The notes beneath the pieces were generated by a model that was not told the DNA's origin, made no database searches, and saw nothing but the letters and a program-made list of their open reading frames with translations. Positions 56,898 through 64,000 of a stretch of 64,000 nt of DNA are shown here, piece after piece; position 1 is the first letter of the stretch, and the number at the start of each line of letters is the position of its first letter. The stretch lies in NCBI RefSeq assembly GCF_000442315.1, contig NZ_KE557320.1, positions 1,079,606 through 1,143,605 on the forward strand. Reading direction: 5' to 3'. The DNA comes from Rubellimicrobium thermophilum DSM 16684. GTDB lineage: Bacteria > Pseudomonadota > Alphaproteobacteria > Rhodobacterales > Rhodobacteraceae. The position numbers were made by a program, and so were the translations under genes.

Positions 56898-58568
56898 TCA
56901 GGCCAGCCGGCTCACCACGACCGTCACTTCGGGCTTCTTGCCGATCTCGTTCTGGGCGGTCTGGCGGACGATGCGGATCATCTCTTTCTCGAGCCGCTCA
57001 TCGTCACGGATCGTGCGGGCATCGGCGCGCTCGACAAAGCGGGACAGCTCGCTTTCCAACAGATCACGCAGACTGTCCTGCGAGCGGCCCCGCTCCGGCA
57101 GGCCCATGAGATCGCACCAGGGTTCGCCCAGCGGCTGTTCCTCTTCATCGAGGATGAGGGTCACCGTGACATGCCCGTTGCGGGCCATGCGCAGCCTGTC
57201 GCGCACCACGCCGTCCATGGCGCCGATCATCGCGGTCCCGTCCAGATAGACCCGCCCGGTCTCCACCTGTTCGACCAGGCGCGGGGCATCGCCCGACAGG
57301 TCCACCATCATGCCGTTGGTGGCGAGGACGGCAGCAAAGCCGCCCGCCTCGGCCAGCTTGACATGTTCGCGCAGATGGCGGTGTTCGCCATGCATGGGGA
57401 TGATCCAGCGCGGGGCGATGAGGCGGTGAAAGGTTTCCAGATCGGGCCGGTTCGCATGGCCGGAGACATGATAGCGCCCGCCTTCGTCATCGATCACGTC
57501 CACACCCTTTTCCGAGAGCTGGTTCATGATGCGGATGACGCTGCGTTCGTTGCCGGGAATCGTGCGGGAGGAGAACAGGAAGGTATCGCCCTCCCTGAGG
57601 GTCAGCCCCATGTAGCCCTGCGCGGCCAGTTGTGCAGTGGCGGCCCGCGGTTCTCCCTGTGATCCGGTGGCCAGGATCAGGAGGTTCTCCCGCGGGATGT
57701 CGGCGGCGTCCTCGGGGGCGACGGTTGGGGGGAAATCGGTCAGCAGACCGGTGTCCTGTGCGACATCCACCATGCGCTTCATGGCCCGGCCGAGCAGGCA
57801 GACCGACCGTCCCGCCTCGCGGGCGGCATCGGCCAGTGTCTTGAGACGCGCGACATTAGAGGCAAAGGTGGTGGCGACGACCAGACCGGTGGCCTCGCGC
57901 ATCAACTGCCCCAGCGGTTCGCGCAGGGAGGATTCGCTGCGCCCCGGATGGCCGACGAAGACATTGGTGGAATCACAGGTGAGGGCGAGGACTCCCTCCC
58001 TGCCGATCGCTTCCCAGACGGCGCTGTCGAAAGCCTCGCCGACGACGGGGTGGCGGTCGATCTTGAAATCGGCCGAATGGACGATCCGTCCGCCCGGCGT
58101 ATCGATGACAAGGCCCGCGCTTTCGGGGATCGAATGGCTGATCGGAACGAAACCGACCCTGAAGGGCCCGATCGTCACGGTTCCGGGCCAGGTCGGCGCG
58201 ACATGCAGGGCCTCATCGGGGACGATCTCCCGTTCCTCGAGCTTGAGCCGCGCAATCGCGGCGGTGAAGGGTCGGGCATGGATGGGGGCCCGCAGACGAG
58301 GCCAGACATGGGCCAAGGCGCCGATATGGTCCTCATGGGCATGGGTGACGACAATCCCCATGATGCGCTCGCGCCGCTCCTCGAGCCAGGCGATATCCGG
58401 CAGGATCAGGTCGATGCCGGGTGTCGTCTCCATGTTGCCAAAGGTCACCCCGAGATCGACGACAAGCAGCTGTTCCTGCCCGGGGCGACCCCAGCCGAAG
58501 ACATAGGCATTCATGCCGATCTCGCCGGCGCCGCCGAGGGGAAGGTAGATGAGGCGCTCGCCTGTCAT
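56898..58568 (-). CDS. rnj: Ribonuclease J
   Basis: A metallo-beta-lactamase/beta-CASP ribonuclease for rRNA maturation and mRNA decay, 556 residues. The metal motif is VTHAHEDHIGAL, with later ISHSIPESAG and HSADFKIDR. The beta-CASP region carries CDSTNVFVGHPGRSE and SSRTIPGNERSV. The C-terminal domain ends VTVVVSRLA. The start overlaps the stop of coaX, and rnj-coaX-birA-nuo genes are in one direction, the usual order in Rhodobacteraceae. Confidence 0.95.
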   Translation of the reverse strand: MTGERLIYLPLGGAGEIGMNAYVFGWGRPGQEQLLVVDLGVTFGNMETTPGIDLILPDIAWLEERRERIMGIVVTHAHEDHIGALAHVWPRLRAPIHARPFTAAIARLKLEEREIVPDEALHVAPTWPGTVTIGPFRVGFVPISHSIPESAGLVIDTPGGRIVHSADFKIDRHPVVGEAFDSAVWEAIGREGVLALTCDSTNVFVGHPGRSESSLREPLGQLMREATGLVVATTFASNVARLKTLADAAREAGRSVCLLGRAMKRMVDVAQDTGLLTDFPPTVAPEDAADIPRENLLILATGSQGEPRAATAQLAAQGYMGLTLREGDTFLFSSRTIPGNERSVIRIMNQLSEKGVDVIDDEGGRYHVSGHANRPDLETFHRLIAPRWIIPMHGEHRHLREHVKLAEAGGFAAVLATNGMMVDLSGDAPRLVEQVETGRVYLDGTAMIGAMDGVVRDRLRMARNGHVTVTLILDEEEQPLGEPWCDLMGLPERGRSQDSLRDLLESELSRFVERADARTIRDDERLEKEMIRIVRQTAQNEIGKKPEVTVVVSRLA

Positions 58569-59338
58569 GCGGTCTCCTTGTTGAAGCGGTGGATCACGGT
58601 CAGGCCGTGCATGGTGAGATCGTCTTCCACGCGGTCGAAGAGGACATCGGCCGTGTCGAACAGCGGCGCGAGGCCGCCGGTTCCGATGATCCGCATGGGA
58701 CGGTTGCGTTCGGCGCGGATGCGCTGGCAGATTTCCTTGACCAGGCCGACATAACCCCAGAACACGCCGGACTGGATGCAGGCCACGGTATTGGTCCCGA
58801 CAATCTTCTGGGGCTTGCTCACATCCACATGCGGCAGCGCCGCGGCGGCCATGTGCAGCGCCTCGAGGCTGAGATTGACGCCCGGTGCGATGACGCCGCC
58901 GACATAGGCGCCATCCTGATCCACCACATCGAAGGTGGTCGCGGTGCCGAAATCGACGACGATCAGGTCGCCACCATGCCGGTCATAGGCACCGGCTGCG
59001 TTGACGAGTCGATCAGGGCCGACAATCGTTCCCTCATCCACGCGCGGAGCCTGCGGAAGCCGGCAGCCCGGCTTTCCGACGACAAGCGGGCGGCAGCCGA
59101 AATACCTGTCGGCAAGGACGCGCAGGTTGAAGACGACCCGGGGCACCGTGGAGGACACGATGACCTCGGTGATGGCCGCCTCAATGCCTGCCAGACGCAT
59201 GATCGAGGTCAGCCAGACGAAATATTCGTCCGCCGTGCGCCGCCAGTCGGTCGCGATCCGCCATGTCCCGGCAAAGCGCATCCCGTCCCAAAGGGCAAAG
59301 ACGGTGTTGGTATTGCCGCAGTCGATGCAGAGGAGCAT
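58565..59338 (-). CDS. coaX: Type III pantothenate kinase
   Basis: A 257-residue ASKHA-fold kinase for the first step of coenzyme A synthesis. It begins MLLCIDCGNTNTVFALWDG (phosphate loop) and has VGPDRLVNAAGAYDR, VVDFGTATTFDVV and GTGGLAPLFDTAD. It requires a monovalent cation and is feedback-resistant in the known members. The coding end overlaps rnj by a few bases; birA lies 11 bases upstream. Confidence 0.95.
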   Translation of the reverse strand: MLLCIDCGNTNTVFALWDGMRFAGTWRIATDWRRTADEYFVWLTSIMRLAGIEAAITEVIVSSTVPRVVFNLRVLADRYFGCRPLVVGKPGCRLPQAPRVDEGTIVGPDRLVNAAGAYDRHGGDLIVVDFGTATTFDVVDQDGAYVGGVIAPGVNLSLEALHMAAAALPHVDVSKPQKIVGTNTVACIQSGVFWGYVGLVKEICQRIRAERNRPMRIIGTGGLAPLFDTADVLFDRVEDDLTMHGLTVIHRFNKETA

Positions 59339-59349
59339 GAAGAGGTCTC

Positions 59350-60105
59350 TCAGAAATGCACATCCGCGGCGGCGATCATCACCTCGCGTCCCTGGACGCG
59401 AAGGATCAGGTTCCCCGCCTGGTCCACGCTTTCGAAGATGCCGGTCATCTCTCCCCGAGGGGTGCGGGCCGTGATCACCTCCCCCAGCCGCGCGGCCCGG
59501 CTCAACCAGTCCTCGCGGATGCGCGCAAAGCCCATGGCGGCCAGTTTGCCTTCCTGCGTTGCGAAGGCTCCGGCAAGGACGGCGAGGAACGCCTCTGGCG
59601 TGACAGCGCGCCCCCCTTCCCCGACCAGCGAGACAGGCGGAAACTCGGTCCGCAGGTCACGGGGCGCATGGGCAAGGTTCACGCCGATCCCCACCGCCAG
59701 CCAGTCCACCAGATGGCCACCACCTGCACTTTCCAGAAGGACCCCGGCGACCTTGCCCCCATTGAGCAGCACGTCATTGGGCCATTTGAGCGCAAGACTG
59801 TCGCGCGGCGCATAGAGAGCCAGGGCTTCGAACAGGGCGTTGGCGGCCATGAAGCTGCGCGCGGCCGCTTCGCTGGGAGTGCACCAGGGGCGGTAGATCA
59901 GGGTCGCGGCAAGATTGCCATCGCCCCCGAGCCAGGTCCGCCCCCTCCGCCCCCGCGCATTGGTCTGCCTCCGGGCCATGATCCAGGTCGGCCGGTCGAG
60001 CCCTGCGACACGGCGGCGCGCCTCGTTCATGGTGCTGTCGACCTCGTCGAGGATGACAAGGCCGTAACCCTCTGGCCAGGGCGGGGAAAGCGAGTCAGTT
60101 GACAA
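59350..60105 (-). CDS. birA: Biotin--[acetyl-CoA-carboxylase] ligase
   Basis: A ligase that activates biotin and attaches it to carrier lysines. Typical motifs: [57 protein letters not shown]. There is no N-terminal helix-turn-helix, so it is ligase only. I chose TTG at 60105 as start, overlapping the nuoN stop by 11 bases; upstream, GTG 60159 is in frame, so the start is uncertain. PccA and pyruvate carboxylase in this window are evident clients. Confidence 0.9.
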   Translation of the reverse strand: MSTDSLSPPWPEGYGLVILDEVDSTMNEARRRVAGLDRPTWIMARRQTNARGRRGRTWLGGDGNLAATLIYRPWCTPSEAAARSFMAANALFEALALYAPRDSLALKWPNDVLLNGGKVAGVLLESAGGGHLVDWLAVGIGVNLAHAPRDLRTEFPPVSLVGEGGRAVTPEAFLAVLAGAFATQEGKLAAMGFARIREDWLSRAARLGEVITARTPRGEMTGIFESVDQAGNLILRVQGREVMIAAADVHF

Positions 60106-61528
60106 GCGTTGCCGCCGCCGCTGCGGCCAGGGATTCGATCCCGAAGAGGTTGACCACACCGACCAGCATGGCCGCGGCCGACAGCATCATCACCGCCCAG
60201 TGAACCGGGGCCATGCGACGGTCGAGAGGCTCCTCCTCCTTGCCGAAATACATGTAGTAGACAATGCGCAGATAGAAGAAGGCCGAGATGACCGTGGCCA
60301 CAGCCCCCAGCAACACCAGCCACAGCAAGCCCCCTTCATAGGCTGCACGCAGCACATAGAGCTTGCCGAAGAAGCCGATCATCGGCGGCACCCCGGCCAG
60401 GCTGAACAGCAGCACCAAAAGAGCCAGCGCCCGCAGGGGCTCGCGCCGGGCATAGAGGTTGAGCATGCGGATGTCGGTCACGGGCTGACCATCCCGCTCC
60501 ATCGACAGGACGAAGGCGAAGGTGCCGAGATTCATGACGACATAGATGGCCATGTAGATCAGCATGGCCTGGACGCCGAAGGCGGTGCCCGCCGCCAGGC
60601 CCATCAGGGCAAAGCCCATATGGCCGATCGAGGAATAGGCCAGCATGCGCTTGATGTCGCGCTGGCCGATGGCGGCAATCCCCCCGAGGAACATCGAGAT
60701 TACGGCAAGGAAGGCCACGATCTGCTGCCAGTCGCCCGTTACGCCGCCGAAGGCCTCATGCACCACGCGGGCCAGAAGCACGACCGCCGCAACCTTCGAG
60801 GCCGTGGCCAGATAGGCCGTGACCGGGGTCGGCGCCCCTTCATAGACATCCGGGGTCCACATGTGGAAGGGCGCGGCCGAAATCTTGAAGGCCAGCCCGG
60901 CGATGACGAAGACGAGGCCGAACAGCAGGCCGATCGAGGCTCCGTCCGCAACTGCCTGGGCGATCCCGGTAAAAGCCGTCGTCCCCGCATAGCCATAGGT
61001 CAGGGAGGCACCGTAGAGCAGAAGCCCCGAGCTGAGGGCGCCGAGGACAAAGAACTTCAGCCCGGCCTCGGTCGAGCGGACGCTGTCCCGGCGGATTGCG
61101 GTCAGGACATAGGCGGAGAGGGCCTGAAGCTCCAGCCCCATGTAGAGGGCAATCAGATCCCCGGCCGAGACCATGACCATCATCCCGACCGTGCAGAAGA
61201 CGATCAGGATCGGATATTCGAAATGCAGCAGACCCTGCCGCTCCAGATAGTCCCGCGACAGAAGCAGCACCACCGCAGCCGAAAGCAGGATCGCCACCTT
61301 GGCAAAGCGGGCATAACCATCGTCAAGGAACATCCCCCCGAAGGCGGCGGCCTCGCCCGTGCGAAGCCCGATCCACCAGGCCGTCGCGGCCAGCACCACA
61401 GCCGTCAGCCACAGGAGCGGAACTGTCAGACGATCCTTGCCGAAGAAGGCCCCACCGATCAGGGCCAGCATGGCGTAGACCGAAAGAGAGATCTCGGGGC
61501 GGATCACATCGATATCGCCGGCCAGCAT
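60095..61528 (-). CDS. nuoN: NADH-quinone oxidoreductase subunit N
   Basis: A 477-residue membrane subunit of respiratory complex I with about 14 hydrophobic segments. The proton-translocating core pattern is [20 protein letters not shown], the glutamate being functional, and [20 protein letters not shown]. It lies 12 bases after nuoM. Complex I passes electrons from NADH to quinone while pumping protons. Confidence 0.96.
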   Translation of the reverse strand: MLAGDIDVIRPEISLSVYAMLALIGGAFFGKDRLTVPLLWLTAVVLAATAWWIGLRTGEAAAFGGMFLDDGYARFAKVAILLSAAVVLLLSRDYLERQGLLHFEYPILIVFCTVGMMVMVSAGDLIALYMGLELQALSAYVLTAIRRDSVRSTEAGLKFFVLGALSSGLLLYGASLTYGYAGTTAFTGIAQAVADGASIGLLFGLVFVIAGLAFKISAAPFHMWTPDVYEGAPTPVTAYLATASKVAAVVLLARVVHEAFGGVTGDWQQIVAFLAVISMFLGGIAAIGQRDIKRMLAYSSIGHMGFALMGLAAGTAFGVQAMLIYMAIYVVMNLGTFAFVLSMERDGQPVTDIRMLNLYARREPLRALALLVLLFSLAGVPPMIGFFGKLYVLRAAYEGGLLWLVLLGAVATVISAFFYLRIVYYMYFGKEEEPLDRRMAPVHWAVMMLSAAAMLVGVVNLFGIESLAAAAAATLVN

Positions 61529-61540
61529 GGCGCCGTCTCC

Positions 61541-63076
61541 TCAGTTCTGAGCAAGCCGGACGCCATCGGGCGTCCAGGCCGCCTGCGCCGCATCGACCTG
61601 CCCCACGAGGGCCTCGACCGAAGGCGCGATGATGTCGGTAATCAGCGCCGGATAGACGCCGAACAGGACGGTTGCCACCACCAGCGGCGCCAGGACCGCC
61701 CGTTCGCGGGCCGTCATGTCGCGGAGGCCACGCAGCGAATCCTTCACCAGCTCGCCCAGCGCCACCCGGCGATAGAGCCAGAGCGCATAGCCCGCCGACA
61801 GGATCACCCCGCTGCAGGCGACAAAGACGACCCAGGTATTGACCTGAAAGGCCCCCGTCATGGTCAGGAATTCCCCCACGAAGCCCGAGGTGCCCGGCAG
61901 GCCGACATTCGCCATGGTGAACAGCAGGAACACCGCGGCATAGACCGGCATCCGGTTCTGAAGCCCGCCATAGGCGGCAATGTCGCGGGTATGCGTCCGG
62001 TCATAGACGACACCAACGAGAAGGAAGAGCGCGCCGGAGATGAACCCGTGCGAGAGCATCTGGAAGATGGCGCCATCCACCCCCTGCTGATTGGCCGCGA
62101 AGATCCCCATCGTCACGAAGCCCATATGGGCGACCGAGGAATAGGCGATCAGCTTCTTCATGTCGGTCTGCACCAGCGCCACCAGCGAGGTGTAGACCAC
62201 CGCAATCGCCGAGAGCCACAGCACCAGCGGCGCCATCACCTCGGAGCCGACGGGGAACATCGGCAGCGAGAAGCGCAGGAAGCCGTAGCCCCCCATTTTG
62301 AGCAGGATCGCCGCCAGCACCACCGAACCGGCCGTGGGGGCCTGCACATGCGCATCCGGCAGCCATGTATGCACCGGCCACATCGGCATCTTCACCGCGA
62401 AGCTCAGGAAGAAGCCGAGGAACAGCATCGTCTGCATGCCCCCCAGGACCGTGATGCCGAGGATGCGGAAGCTCTCGGAGGGGAAGTCATGCGCCAGCAG
62501 CGCGGGAATGTCGGTCGTCCCCGCCTGCACGAACATGGCGACCATCGCCACGAGCATGAAGATCGAGCCGAGGAAGGTATAGAGGAAGAACTTGAAGGCC
62601 GCATAGATGCGGTCCTTGCCGCCCCAGATCCCGATGATCAGGAACATCGGGATCAGCCCGCCCTCGAAGAAGAGATAGAACAGGATCAGGTCCAGCGCGA
62701 CGAAGACTCCGATCATCAGCGTCTCGAGCACGAGGAACGCGATCATGTATTCCCGAACGCGGGTGGTCACGTCCCAGGCGCTGGCGATGACCAGCGGCAT
62801 CAGGAAGGTCGTCAGCATCACGAACAGGACCGAGATGCCGTCCACCCCCACCTTGTACTGCAGGCCGAGCAGCCATTCGCGCTGCTCCACCAGCTGAAAG
62901 CCGGGATCAGCCGGATCGAAACGCGCGAGGATGAAGAGACTCGCGACGAAGGTCGCCACCGTCGTCAGGAAGGCGATCCATTTCGCGTTGCGCTGGGCAT
63001 CCGCATCATCCCCCCGCAGCAGGAGAAGGGCCAGCGCACCGAGCGTGGGCAGGAAGGTGACAAGCGACAGGAGCAT
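61541..63076 (-). CDS. nuoM: NADH-quinone oxidoreductase subunit M
   Basis: A 511-residue complex I antiporter-like subunit with about 14 hydrophobic segments. Motifs: [20 protein letters not shown] (essential glutamate), [20 protein letters not shown] and [20 protein letters not shown]. Its start overlaps the nuoL stop by one base, showing the normal nuoL-nuoM-nuoN order on the minus strand. Confidence 0.97.
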   Translation of the reverse strand: MLLSLVTFLPTLGALALLLLRGDDADAQRNAKWIAFLTTVATFVASLFILARFDPADPGFQLVEQREWLLGLQYKVGVDGISVLFVMLTTFLMPLVIASAWDVTTRVREYMIAFLVLETLMIGVFVALDLILFYLFFEGGLIPMFLIIGIWGGKDRIYAAFKFFLYTFLGSIFMLVAMVAMFVQAGTTDIPALLAHDFPSESFRILGITVLGGMQTMLFLGFFLSFAVKMPMWPVHTWLPDAHVQAPTAGSVVLAAILLKMGGYGFLRFSLPMFPVGSEVMAPLVLWLSAIAVVYTSLVALVQTDMKKLIAYSSVAHMGFVTMGIFAANQQGVDGAIFQMLSHGFISGALFLLVGVVYDRTHTRDIAAYGGLQNRMPVYAAVFLLFTMANVGLPGTSGFVGEFLTMTGAFQVNTWVVFVACSGVILSAGYALWLYRRVALGELVKDSLRGLRDMTARERAVLAPLVVATVLFGVYPALITDIIAPSVEALVGQVDAAQAAWTPDGVRLAQN

Positions 63077-64000
63077 CAGTTCGCCCCTCCGAAGACGGTG
63101 ATCCAGGTCAGAAGGACGGCGAGGCCGATGACCATCGCAAAGGCATAGTGGAAGACATAGCCCGACTGCAGCCGCGACGCGATGCGGGTGAAGGTCGGCA
63201 CGGCACCAAGCGCGATGCCGTTGATCGTCCCGTCGATCGCCGCGCCGTCGCCGCCGCGCCAGAAGAGCCGCCCCAGAGCCTGCGCCCCGCGCACGAAGAC
63301 CGCGTCATAGATCTCGTCGAAATACCACTTGTTGAGCAGGAAGCGGTAGAGCGGCGCCTGCGTCCGGGCGAGAGCCGCCGGCAGGTCCGGCCGGCGGATG
63401 TAGAACAGCCAGGCCAGTCCCGTGCCCAGCAGCATCGCCAGGAAAGGCGACAGCTTGACCCATGCGGGCGCATGATGCGCGGCATCCAGGACATGTTCGC
63501 TTTCGGCGTTCATGGCGATGGCGCCACCGAGTTCGGGGGCCGGAATCGCCTCTCCCTCGGCAGCGGCATCGACCGCCGCCTCGGCATGAGCCGTCCCGTC
63601 TTCGGCCGCGGCCTCCTCGGGGGTCGCGGTCGTCGCGGCAACGGGCTCATGCTCGCCATCGCCGGCACGGGCCTCGCTCCCGACCTCGGCATGATGGGGC
63701 ATGTGGAAGAAGGAGACCATCCGCTCGTGATCGCCGAAGAAGTCCTTGTGCCAGACCATCCCCGCAAAGACCGCGCCAAGGGCCAGGACGGCCAGAGGAA
63801 GCGTCATCGTCCAGGGGCTTTCATGCGGCTCGTGATGATGGGCATGATGAGAGCCGTCATGCGCGTCCTCATGCCCCGCATGATGGCCATGACCCGCTGC
63901 ATGACCCGCATGACCCCAGCGCGGCGCGCCCCAGAAGGTGAGGAACATCAGCCGCCAGGAATAGAAGGCCGTCATCGCCGCGGCGATCACCAGCGCCCAG
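63076..64000 (-). CDS. nuoL: NADH-quinone oxidoreductase subunit L (3' part, cut by window edge)
   Basis: The C-terminal portion of the largest complex I membrane subunit; the open frame runs past 64000, so the true start is outside. It includes [15 protein letters not shown], then a long His-rich insert ([20 protein letters not shown], about 63815-63915) and an Ala/Glu-rich acidic segment (63520-63705). The lateral helix region near [20 protein letters not shown] and the terminal segment [16 protein letters not shown] follow. The His-rich loop is longer than usual for NuoL. Confidence 0.95.
   Translation of the reverse strand, partial: WALVIAAAMTAFYSWRLMFLTFWGAPRWGHAGHAAGHGHHAGHEDAHDGSHHAHHHEPHESPWTMTLPLAVLALGAVFAGMVWHKDFFGDHERMVSFFHMPHHAEVGSEARAGDGEHEPVAATTATPEEAAAEDGTAHAEAAVDAAAEGEAIPAPELGGAIAMNAESEHVLDAAHHAPAWVKLSPFLAMLLGTGLAWLFYIRRPDLPAALARTQAPLYRFLLNKWYFDEIYDAVFVRGAQALGRLFWRGGDGAAIDGTINGIALGAVPTFTRIASRLQSGYVFHYAFAMVIGLAVLLTWITVFGGAN

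Noticed and set aside
56593-57249. Arg/Ser/Pro-rich plus-strand frame after the permease gene
   Set aside because: Its second half is antisense to rnj, there is no ribosome site, and composition matches a shadow frame.
60200-63148. 982-codon plus-strand frame opposite nuoN/nuoM, rich in His/Gln/Arg/Glu
   Set aside because: Typical mirror of hydrophobic membrane codons; nuoM and nuoN are unmistakable on the other strand.

Overview
The window is a high-GC, densely packed chromosomal segment from an alphaproteobacterium. It is most likely a member of the Rhodobacteraceae/Paracoccaceae (Rhodobacter-Paracoccus relatives). The evidence is gene-family and context based: a DUF1127 gene followed by an array of CCTCCTCCC-loop small RNAs (the CcsR or 'cuckoo' arrangement known from Rhodobacter), a pccB/pccA/methylmalonyl-CoA mutase cluster, prolyl-tRNA synthetase of the short alphaproteobacterial type, HdaA, RNase J, and a nuoL-nuoM-nuoN-birA-coaX-rnj string. 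I see no phage, insertion sequence, CRISPR array or rRNA.

Layout. 0-5 kb: mrp (Fe-S carrier ATPase), DUF1127 gene plus nine-hairpin sRNA array, BenE-type transporter, a divergent Lrp regulator/LysE exporter pair. 5-13 kb: UvrD helicase, Kef-type antiporter, pyruvate carboxylase, tRNA-Gly(GCC). 13-21 kb: LysR regulator, thyX, a surface lipoprotein with calcium-binding (TSP3) repeats next to its probable outer-membrane translocator Slam, glyoxalase I, MarR-type regulator, sdhE, a class I aminotransferase. 21-34 kb: DedA, MATE pump, NicO/DUF1007 metal exporter pair, epimerase, RhtB exporter, parE, UPF0173 hydrolase, an HExxH lipoprotein, LolD/LolC-E, ThuA-like protein, proS. 34-42 kb: perM-hdaA-ppk1-ppx operon, a secreted protein, an EEP nuclease family protein, a TerB-DnaJ protein. 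42-51.5 kb: GNAT, VOC, methylmalonyl-CoA mutase, pccA, pccB with small secreted proteins among them. 51.5-56.5 kb: DUF486, a Bcr/CflA exporter, a cobalamin riboswitch and a three-gene B12-type ABC importer. 57-64 kb: rnj, coaX, birA, nuoN, nuoM and the 3' part of nuoL (all on the minus strand, running off the right edge).

How the genes fit together. Propionyl-CoA carboxylase (PccA/PccB) and the B12-dependent mutase carry propionyl-CoA to succinyl-CoA. The riboswitch-controlled importer can supply the cobalamin, and BirA can biotinylate both PccA and pyruvate carboxylase, so much of the window concerns anaplerosis and C3 metabolism. PerM-HdaA-Ppk1-Ppx links replication control and polyphosphate. 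The Slam-lipoprotein pair and the CcsR-like array are the most distinctive accessory modules.

Quality warning. At least 13 otherwise intact genes are broken by single-base indels, mostly in runs of G or C. Several are housekeeping genes (mrp, thyX, uvrD, pyc, ppk1). I read these as consensus errors rather than pseudogenes and give full-length spans with the frameshift noted. Nearly all lie before 42 kb; the only later one is in the Bcr/CflA gene.
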